From assembly GCF_037975245.1 (NCBI RefSeq), contig NC_092570.1, forward strand, positions 18,081,918 to 18,145,917: a stretch of DNA of 64,000 bases. The letters run 5' to 3'. The stretch's first letter is position 1. Each line of letters opens with the position of its first letter. This DNA comes from Apostichopus japonicus. Its lineage: Eukaryota > Echinodermata > Holothuroidea > Aspidochirotida > Stichopodidae. The position numbers and the translations under genes are program-made. Shown here piece after piece: positions 49,098 to 57,816 of the stretch. Under the pieces are notes generated by a model. That model saw only the letters and a list, made by a program, of their open reading frames with translations. It was not told where the DNA came from and made no database searches.

Positions 49098-49972
49098 AGA
49101 ACGCAAGGGCGATTATTGTTATAGTTCGCGAGGAGGATCATCTTTTTAAGAACAAGATGTGTTCACATTTAAGAACGAGTGAGTTTCGTATTAAGTCCGC
49201 TTGCAAGATTAATATACTGCGCAGGCGTGAAAAGGTCATATCAGCTGTTTACATTTTCCCTGTGCTTTGCCATTGCCATATGTGCTGTACTAGTACGTAG
49301 CACTGCGTACACCACTTGGCTGCAACGTTCAATCATCGCACATTTATACTGTATTCTAACCACTCTGTACCATTACCACTGCACGTTAACCCAGATTTGA
49401 TATTTTCCATACCCTTCAAATGGATGAGCGAACGATCTTGCTCAGTCAGTGTTTTACGGCTGATGTCGTATTTGAAGCTAATTCAACATCGCAGGCAATT
49501 AATGTTGGGTCTAAAGACCTAGTAAGGTCTATATGCATAGGATAATGTAACTTCATTATAGGCCAGTGCAGACGTAATGGTTGTAGCCTTTTACTAACTG
49601 CCGTAGCAACCGAACCTAAAATCATCCATTTTGAAATAAAATGATATTGATTCATGTTTAGCGTCGTTTGGTAGTGCTTGGATAAGAAAGGCAACGTTCT
49701 GATTCGTGTACAAACAAACACACGTACGTACTGCAGGTTCAGAAGTACCCGCCTAATTGCAACAGAAATCTTGAGTCACCATTAAGTCTCTGACCGTTCA
49801 CATTACATTTATTAAGAACGCAAGGAGGATTGAAGAAACCACGAAAGGAGCATCATTCTTTAGACCACAGGCTGACTTGAAGTACGAGTACGCGAGCGTT
49901 CACACTAAGGGTATTAATCGTTTCTTGCAGACTTGAAGTACGGGTGCGTTCTTAAGTGTGATCAAGGCCTTT
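49098..49972. repeat. dispersed motif cluster, taagaacgcaagg and gtacttcaagtc
   Basis: taagaacgcaagg occurs at about 49098 and 49813, taagaacgag near 49169, and its inverse gcgttcttaagtgtga at about 49952. gacttgaagtacg occurs twice (49873 and 49931). Blocks 49098-49175 and 49813-49915 align loosely (gaggaggatcat / aaaggagcatcat, then gttcaca). The stretch 49796-49972 has loosely inverted ends and may be a small MITE. Confidence 0.4.
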
Positions 49973-50379
49973 ATCTGCCCTTGTTATCTCTCCAGGGTAT
50001 AATAAAATGTTGATCTAGATGCATTTACACTTAAGTTGTACTGAGATCCTTCCATGTCTCTAACCGGATGTTGCCAGTATTATGGGACTGGGAGTGTCTT
50101 TTGCATAAGTACGGATTGCGAAATAAAGAAGAGGGGGGGTTTACTACAGTCTACACATGGCAGAGTAAGCGTGATAAAGTTGTGAGGAGACATGTAAGCA
50201 AGCAAGCTATATAGATATCAAGCACCAGTAAGTTTTAATCAACAACCGTCAATATCCACTGACCTGTAGTGACTGTTCATCTATGTCACGGATACTACAG
50301 TACTCAGCTTTTAGTAGAATGAGGACAAACTGCTCACCACCATTGCATCATCTGTAAATGATTTTAGTTCATCTTTAAC

Positions 50380-50762
50380 CAGTGGCGGAGCGTCCATACA
50401 GTCAGGGGGGGGGTGGATGCCCCCCCTGACGGACTCAAATGGACTGCTGGCGCCATTTTCAGCTCTTTACCACTTTTACTAATTCGCGATTATTGACTTT
50501 TTTATTGTGCTCTCATCTACCTATTGACATTTGTCACATTTTGTTGGTGTAATTTGGCGATGACAACTATTTATTCTTCGTTTATCTGCAAATCAGCCAG
50601 GCCCGGAAAGGGTCATTTCCGGAGATCTAGGGAGTATCTTTACTCAAAAAATTTCTGTACGCTAAGCGCCAACCTGTGTTGATGCTCCGCTTAGATAGTG
50701 TCCAAAGCGCCCCTACAGACCATTCTCGCCCCTCCTGACCAATACCCCTAGCTCCGCCACTG
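50380..50762. mobile_element. hAT-type miniature element, 383 bp
   Basis: Terminal inverted repeat cagtggcggagc at 50380 and gctccgccactg ending at 50762. Flanking 8-mers tctttaac (50372-50379) and tctataac (50763-50770) match at seven of eight, fitting an aged hAT target duplication. A G run and its C-rich complement (gggggggg / ccccccc) lie near the left end. About 95 bp at 50601-50699 is homologous, inverted, to the element at 34384-34986. No transposase. Confidence 0.83.
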
Positions 50763-50770
50763 TCTATAAC

Positions 50771-53700
50771 CCTGTCAATACTATGTTCCATGCAGTTGTC
50801 AAGAATATAAAGATATTCAACATAATAATTCCTCACTTAAAAAAAAGCTAGGTGTACTGTTATTGTATATATGCTGTTATGCTTGAAATAATATTAAACA
50901 GTTTCATTCTTACTTGTAAAGGTGTACTGCAGTATCTGGTAATACTTTTCTGGGGCTCATTGTGTTTCCATTGATGTAAAGTGGGATTTACTATCTCAAC
51001 TTTGGTTTGCTGAGAATGGCTAGAATTTTCATACAGTAATGCACCATTTATTGTCCTATTATGTGACTTCATTACAACCAAAAGAGATATATCATGATTG
51101 CATGTGGCATATGAGAACATGCCCAATCAAGTAGTAAGTAGTATTTATATCAATAAACATTAAATATTCAGTACCCCAAATACCAGGGGTTTTAGGGCAC
51201 TGTTCTCACGGCAATTTATAGTTTGCACACTAGCATGGTCAAATTCAACTCCACTGAGCCTTGGCATCACCCCTCCTCCACCACTATCTCAATCCTGTTT
51301 TCAGTCATAATATTCTAACGTTTAATAGACTTATTGATCAGTAGTAGTGGCTTACTTCACAATGGCACTGAGTTCTAGATGAAATAAGTAATTTTACTGT
51401 ATCTTGAATCTCATCACAGCATGTTTATAAGAAATCAAACTTCATATACAGTACTTGACATGTGTTCATAGTTGGCGTAACTGTACCGAAACTTCTGACA
51501 TTTTGATATTGAAATGTTTTCATATCTCTTCCAGCTACAAAATATGGCACATAATCTTGAGTTGTGCTTTAAATGCCACCTGTGCCTGTTTATCTACAGT
51601 ACTGTACATGTTTATAATTTATTAATGTAGCAGCATTTTCACATTACTCTGTATTGCTGTCATTATTCACAACAAGTAGTGGAAATATATCACAGGTAAT
51701 AATGTAACTGTGCTGCGTTCTTTGAAACAGAATATCATCATTCTACTGTAAGTAGGGCTCCTGTTAATTACAGCCATACGATCTTGACATTCATGTAGCA
51801 GTGTCAATTGCATGGATTTAGGTGTCTGCATATGTTGTAGTACTGTAGGTGGATGTTCACATGTTTAATGCAACTGGTGAATTCAAAGATCAGTTCTGAA
51901 GTGTAAGCTGTTTTTAGCCTCCGTCTGACCTTCAATAAAGACTTGGTGACTGCTCCATATTTCTTGTTCCATGGTGATGACATTTACCAAGAAAATTTAG
52001 TTGTTTCTAGTAATTGCCTGTTTTTAGGAAACTGCACCAAATTTCCCAATCCTACTGAAAAAACTCCAAAAACCTATCATGTTTTTGATGGACATTTTGA
52101 TCTAATCTATAGTGTTTTTCGATTGCATTAACAAATCAAGACACACACAACTTGACCATATGACTGTTACTGAGCAAATAATCATGGCACAGACACCTAT
52201 ATGAATGTTTAAGTATTATGAATCACACATACAAAGAGAATTGGAATATTTAAATTTGATTATTTTATTCCAACTCCATTGAATCCATGCATTATGTGTA
52301 GTAAATTAACCCCGTAGTAAATTCATGGCCAGTTTATGTAAGCCTAAAACTAGTTCTGAATTATGATAGTGCCTGTATTATCTGTTTATTCCAAGAGTAA
52401 ATATTTATAAATTTTTTATAAATTACCTTTTACTATACCCTTAAACTGTAAATGGCACTACGGTATATAAACCACAATTACATTATTAGTGCCAAGGTCA
52501 AAGGTAAAGCAAGAATGGGGTTTTAGTCACCCTCTGATATTTTTACACAAGTTGCACAACAAGCTGTGCCTTACCTGGTACTGTAGCTCTGACAAATGCA
52601 TGCCATAAATAGTTTATAGGTTTTTCAGTGTAATTTAGTGAATTATGTAGTTGCAGAGTGACTCAGGTCTAAAACTGAACAAGGAGGGCCCCATGCAGCT
52701 AGCTGGAAATCACCTGCTGATATTACAGATGATATCATCGGTTATGAAAGTTGTGGAGAAATTCCTGATTTTCACTTGTCTTTCTTGAGATTGACTTCCT
52801 GCTTCTTGTTTGTAATTAATCTGTTTGAAAACAGCTTGGTGGAATTAAGGCAATACAGCAGGAGAAATTCCTGTTTGGCAGCTCTTAATTGAGGGATATT
52901 CAGGTGGATGGATGCACTAATTATTCTTGCATAAATTTTCAGTATAACATTATTTACATCTTATTTAACCTACTTTGTTATTATAAACCAGTTGGGAATA
53001 ATGACATATTGTTTATTGTTTTGTTCTGAAAAAAACCAACTAAAGTGAGAGTCCTGCATTTTATGCTATTCCACAGTATCAAACATTTCATTCTGTAGAG
53101 AAAAGTTTGTCCTAAACTTTTATACATATTGTATTTGTTGTTTTAGCTTACAAATCGTTGGCTAGTTTTATCTTTCATGGTACACTTATGGTCGACTAAA
53201 GTAGCAGATTAAATTTTAATAGAAGGACCTGGTGTTTCCTTAACAGTTGTGTTAGTACCACCAGATTCTAGAAAATTAATTTCATTGATTATTTCATTTC
53301 CATCAAATAATGAAACATTTACATATTTATTTGATGAAAGAGAAGGTGTGAGGCCTTAATTACAAACAAATTGATATGCTGTCATTATGTTTTTGCTGAA
53401 TTTACAATTTATCTTCCCCTCAAACCCGGTACCTAGATCTCTTAGACTGATGGAGGGGTACAAGGTATATATATATATTCAATGACAAATACATGACAAC
53501 CCAAAGCAAAATGCAACTCTAAGGGTGATTTGCAATTAATATCCCAATTTTTCCTCAGGTTCAAATCTGAATAAACAGAGCCTGGGCTATGAAACCCAGT
53601 GGCCACTCCTGGGTTGAATTACAGATTACTCAAATTGCCATTGCACCTAATTGGTTTCAGTTTCATAGAGGATCTCATTAAAATCAAGTCTTCTTCAATG

Positions 53701-55106
53701 ACATTAGATTTAACAGCTCATTACCAAGGTTTCACCTCTGTGCTATAATTTCCAACAAAGGGTGCTAACTTCAAGGTCATGTCCTTGTCTTGGGAAAATG
53801 AACCCTTATTAGTAGGTGATTGATGTAAAAGTGAAACTCCTGGTATCAATTTTTATCAGGATATAGGTTAGACCATGGAGGTAAAACAGACCTCCATGGT
53901 TAGACTAGGCATATTTTAAAGTAGAAACTCTTTGGTTGAATGCTTCAACTGGGGAAGAAGCCACAGTCTTCACTAAAAGGACACAGTGAATGTATTTCTT
54001 TGCTACAAATTTGTTGCCTCTGTTGAATCTCACAAGTAACTAGTTTTGCCAAGTATAGCATAGGACGGGAGTTAATAATAACATACTGTGTACATAATGC
54101 GGTAATTCAATGACTATATTTTATCATATATTGTGATGTGAAGTGTGGAATGGTTAGGAGTAAGCACAGCTGCACTTCCAACATACTTCAAAGGTAAACA
54201 AAGCCAACTATTGTTCTTCATCATGACGAAAGGCACAGTTAAATCCCTAATTTAGCTTCTTGGTTAAATTGACCATGGCCGTGTTTTTGGAAATGTCCTA
54301 ACTAACAGCTTCTTTTGATTTTACCAATTGCCATTGTTTTCAAATTACCGGACTAGTTCTGCTGGACTACTGCCATCGGGGATTGAGGAGGGGTGCTGGA
54401 GGGAAGGGGGAGGGTCAGGGAGGGGGAGGAGGGTCAGTGTCAGGGAGGTGCTAGGTGCCCATTAATATTTGTTACAGTGGTTTCACTTGGCTGTGGTAGC
54501 CTCACAGGTGACAGTTTCAGCACTAGTGAATATTAGAATGAGTGCTGCTCCCCCCCTCCCCTCCCCTCCCTGCACCATCCCTCTTTTCCCACAAATCACA
54601 AACTAGTGTCGGCGTTCCTGTCTTAAAACAAATGAAATTGTGGAAAACTTGCCTGATGTGAAACTTGGCCCAATGTTCAGTTATCCTTGTTTTGGTTGGC
54701 TTTTGTTTCAATCAATAATTGGTTGTTCTCTTTACAGTTTGTGGTACTTAAGGAATGATTTAGCATGCAACATCCATGATGAGTTTGTTGTAGAAACTCA
54801 GAGTAAATCTCAGAGTCTTAAAACCATCCAAATATTGACTTCTAGTCATCACTACTACTACAATTAGGAAGTTTTCTTCTCACAGGTGTGTAAAGTGGTT
54901 ACTAAGGTAAACTATGTGGTCGTTCACTTATTTGACATTTAGATAAATCCTCTCTTTATTTGGCTCCAATTATTGTGCAGTCTGCTTTGGTATGTGTTGT
55001 AAAGAGCAAATATGAACAAAGGACTTACAAATGTACTGTCAAGTTTGCCTGAATAGCCAGGCTCTGTGCTAAATAACATACAGTCAGCTACAGTTGATCA
55101 CCTGTA
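50771..55106. other. non-coding stretch with a hairpin and G-rich patch
   Basis: A 10-bp hairpin (accatggagg at 53872, cctccatggt at 53891) with a 9-nt loop. A G-rich patch at 54378-54450 with many GGG runs could form quadruplexes, and a C-rich block lies at about 54550-54572. No exon supported on either strand. Confidence 0.45.
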
Positions 55107-55120
55107 TATATTTTCTGTTT

Positions 55121-55311
55121 CTGTTTCTCGGCCTTTTGGCTAAGATCATGTGTAGTATCTGTTCCCTCTCGAGGGGAATGGTGATACACACCTCACGATG
55201 ATCACACAGTCACAGTCCCGATGCGAGGGGACTGGGGTTGAGAGCGGATCAGTCATTCGGTAGTTTGGTTTTCGTGCCCAGGTTCTTTCCTGGGTGACTT
55301 TTTCTTAAAAA
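55121..55311 (+). mobile_element. SINE with a U2 snRNA-derived head
   Basis: The first about 45 nt (tctcggccttttggctaaga then tcatgtgtagtatctgttc) match the 5' end of U2 snRNA, including GTAGTA, the branch-site recognition stretch. After that the sequence leaves U2: no Sm site or 3' stem-loops follow. The body contains gtgatacacac, atgatcacacagtcac, cgatgcgaggggac, gttgagagcggatcagtc, ttcgtgcccaggttctttc and gtgactttttc, ending cttaaaaa. A perfect 13-bp direct repeat atattttctgttt flanks it (55108-55120 and 55312-55324), proving insertion by retroposition starting at about the first U2 nucleotide. A second, older copy with the same body lies at 24940-25105 (minus). snRNA-headed SINEs are known from crocodilians (SINEU); this body is different from anything I recognise. 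Confidence 0.88.
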
Positions 55312-55324
55312 ATATTTTCTGTTT

Positions 55325-56261
55325 TACATGTAGATCCTATCACAATTACCATTAGTTGCAACCTTCTGTTACAACACTAAAAGTACAGTTTGTCTCATCT
55401 GTGTTATACTTGTATCAGTACTGCATTATTAGTACACGTAAAATTCCCCTCGGTAGATGTATAAGAACAAGGCAATATATACTTTAGTGTTGATTTTGGA
55501 GGCAGTTAATTCTGCACACTGCCCTTGTGTAGTCAATTACCCAATTTGCATACTTTATTTTGTAATACTAGATAAATTATTATTGCCTGAAGTATGAGTT
55601 CAAATCAAGGCTGTAAGCATTAGCACAAATATGTTTACCTTGCACCACAGAAAGAAAACTGGAGTACTCTTTCCCCCAACACAGTCAAAGATGAAATTGC
55701 TTTTTTCTCTCCTTATTGTTTATACTTTACATCACTTTAGAAGAATTTATAACTTTTGCAGCAAGTTTATAAAGTGACTTTCCAAGCAAAATGGATTTCT
55801 GTCACTATTTTGTTTGTGTTCGGCTCCATTTACATAGATAAGTGAACTGTCATACCATTTAATACAACGTGGAAAATACTACATACTGCACAATTTGCCT
55901 CATTCAGAACTACGGTGAACAGATCTTTCTCTAAATTCACTACATCCATTATTCTAGACATTCATTCATTTTGCTCATCATCCTTGTGACGACTTAATAC
56001 TCTTCAGCACTACTTGCCTCTGATCACATGACTTTCAGGAAACAGAAGGAAAAAAGTTGCCCTTGATGTTAAAAGGATGAGGAAAAAACCTTTATGTAGC
56101 TTAATCGTGCTGTGTTATTTCCATCTAGACATTGCCTCTTTGGTCGTTGAAGCGTATACACGTACTTTTTCGGTGCTCTTGCATTTCGTTCATTTTTGGG
56201 ATTTTTGGGATCGTTTTTTTTTTATCAAACACCTTGTGTTTCGTTTTGTTGTTTATTTGGA
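55325..56261. other. LINE upstream region
   Basis: The 5' boundary of the LINE was not found. The composition changes to T/G-rich leader-like sequence after about 56100, so the leader may start there. The remainder is AT-rich with no feature recognised. Confidence 0.4.
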
Positions 56262-56880
56262 GTTATTTTTGTCTGTTCCTGTCATTCTGCATATTTTTTG
56301 TTCAATCTGTGCTGTTTTTTGTCTTGTGTCGGTGCTGTCCGTGGTTTAAGGTCTGTAGCGTCAGTGTATCCTATCGTACAGTGTATAGTCTATGTTGAGC
56401 CTAAGCTGCTAATCGTGAGTATCGTTTTTCCGCGTTCGCGGGTTTTTCTGTGCCTTAGTGTATTCGTTATTTATTGTCTGTAACTTTCATTCTGCATGTT
56501 TTTGTGTTCAATGTGAGCTGTTTTTGTCTTGTTTCAGTGCTGTCCGTTGTTTTAGGTCTGTAACGTCAGTGTATCCTATCGTTCAGTATATTGTCTCTGT
56601 TAAGCCTAAGCTGCTAATCGTGAGTATCGATTTTCTGTGTTCGTGGGTTTTCTGTGCCTTAGTGTATTCGTTATTTATTGTCTGTAACTTTCATTCTGCA
56701 TGTTTTTGTGTTCAATGTGAGCTGTTTTTGTCTTGTTTCAGTTCTGTCCGTGGTTTTAGGTCTGTAGCGTCAGTGTATCCTATCGTTCAGTGTACAGTCT
56801 CTGTTAGCCTAAGCTGCCCGTTGTGTGTTCGATTTTCTGTGTACGCTGTTTTTTTTTTTCTTTGACTTAGTATTTTCGTT
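56262..56880 (+). repeat. three 204-bp 5'-UTR monomers of the LINE
   Basis: Units begin with gttattt at 56262, 56466 and 56670 (period 204), each carrying cattctgcat, gctgttttttgtcttg, tgtatcctatcgt, agcctaagctgc and, at the end, tttctgtg...ttagtgtattc. The third unit is slightly rearranged at its end and runs directly into ORF1. Tandem monomers in LINE 5' UTRs usually act as promoters. Confidence 0.85.
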
Positions 56881-57816
56881 ATGGCTGTGCCTGATCGTTT
56901 AGTCTGCTGTGATGCGTGTAATATGTGGATTGAGTTTGAGATTTCTGGCTTGGAATGTGATTTTAAATCAGCGTCTAGTGAAGCTATTGTGTTTGTTTGC
57001 GATAAGTGTGTGAAACTTAAGGAATTAGAGGAGCTATTGAAAAGCTGTAGTTGTGTATGGACGGAAGTCGGGAATAGTAGGGCTGTGAGTAGTGCAGTTG
57101 CTGAAAGGGATTGTTGCGAGGTTGTTCCAACTTGTAATGGTTTTGACGTGTTACCTGTGGAGGAGTTGCGTGATGTTGATGATGGGAATGAAGTCTCCCA
57201 GGAGGGAAATAGTGAGTGGCTAGTAGTGGACGAAGTGCGTGGTGATTGTGATGTGATAGGAGATGGTAGTGTGGTTGTAAACAGCGGTAAGTGGGGACAG
57301 GAGAAGTCGAAAGGAAGAATGGTATTGTGTGGGGATTCATTAGTACGGTATGTAGACCGAGAGTTCTGCAGGGCGGATAAAGCTAAAAGGGTCAGGGTAT
57401 GTTTGCCAGGTGCTAAAATCCAGGATGTCAGTAAAAGGGTAAACAAAATCGTGTCAGATGAGGAGGTGGTTGTAGTCCAGGTAGGCACCAACAATGTGCA
57501 GAAGGAGTCGCAAAACATTATTCAGTCTAGGTACCACGAATTGATGTGTCGACTAGCATCAACTCGGGCTAAAGTTGTCATATGTAGTTTGTTGCCAAGA
57601 TTTGACAACAAGGTTCTGTCAGAAAAGATTGTAACTTTGAATGGTTTATTGTATAGTTTGTGTGCCGACTTCGGCTTCACATTTGTTGACATGTGGTCAT
57701 CTTTCCAGGGTAGAAGGGATCTGTTCGCCAGGGATGGTTTGCACTTAGCTAATACTGGGGCCTCGTTGTTTGGTAGGATGGTGAATTACTCTGTTGAACA
57801 GCTATGTTTAAACTAA
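56881..57816 (+). CDS. LINE ORF1 protein, PHD-like plus SGNH/GDSL esterase
   Basis: 311 residues. N-terminal zinc-binding segment at about residues 9-43 (CCDACNMWIEF ... FVCDKC) resembles half of a PHD finger. An acidic linker follows. Residues about 146-305 form a GDSL/SGNH-hydrolase-like domain: GDS (151-153, candidate catalytic Ser), VGTNN (201-205) and DGLH (285-288, candidate Asp and His). This architecture is known in CR1-type LINE ORF1 proteins, which bind RNA and may contact membranes or lipids. The ATG sits in gttatg, at the position where a fourth monomer would begin with gttatt. The ORF ends 13 nt inside ORF2. All candidate catalytic residues are present, so the domain could be active. 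Confidence 0.88.
   Translation: MAVPDRLVCCDACNMWIEFEISGLECDFKSASSEAIVFVCDKCVKLKELEELLKSCSCVWTEVGNSRAVSSAVAERDCCEVVPTCNGFDVLPVEELRDVDDGNEVSQEGNSEWLVVDEVRGDCDVIGDGSVVVNSGKWGQEKSKGRMVLCGDSLVRYVDREFCRADKAKRVRVCLPGAKIQDVSKRVNKIVSDEEVVVVQVGTNNVQKESQNIIQSRYHELMCRLASTRAKVVICSLLPRFDNKVLSEKIVTLNGLLYSLCADFGFTFVDMWSSFQGRRDLFARDGLHLANTGASLFGRMVNYSVEQLCLN

Noticed and set aside
55121-55311. Functional U2 snRNA gene
   Set aside because: Only about the first 45 nt match U2; the Sm site and 3' stem-loops are absent, and the copy has a retroposition target duplication.
56787-57518. Minus-strand 243-codon ORF
   Set aside because: Antisense shadow of LINE ORF1, which has clear domains and an in-frame partner ORF2.
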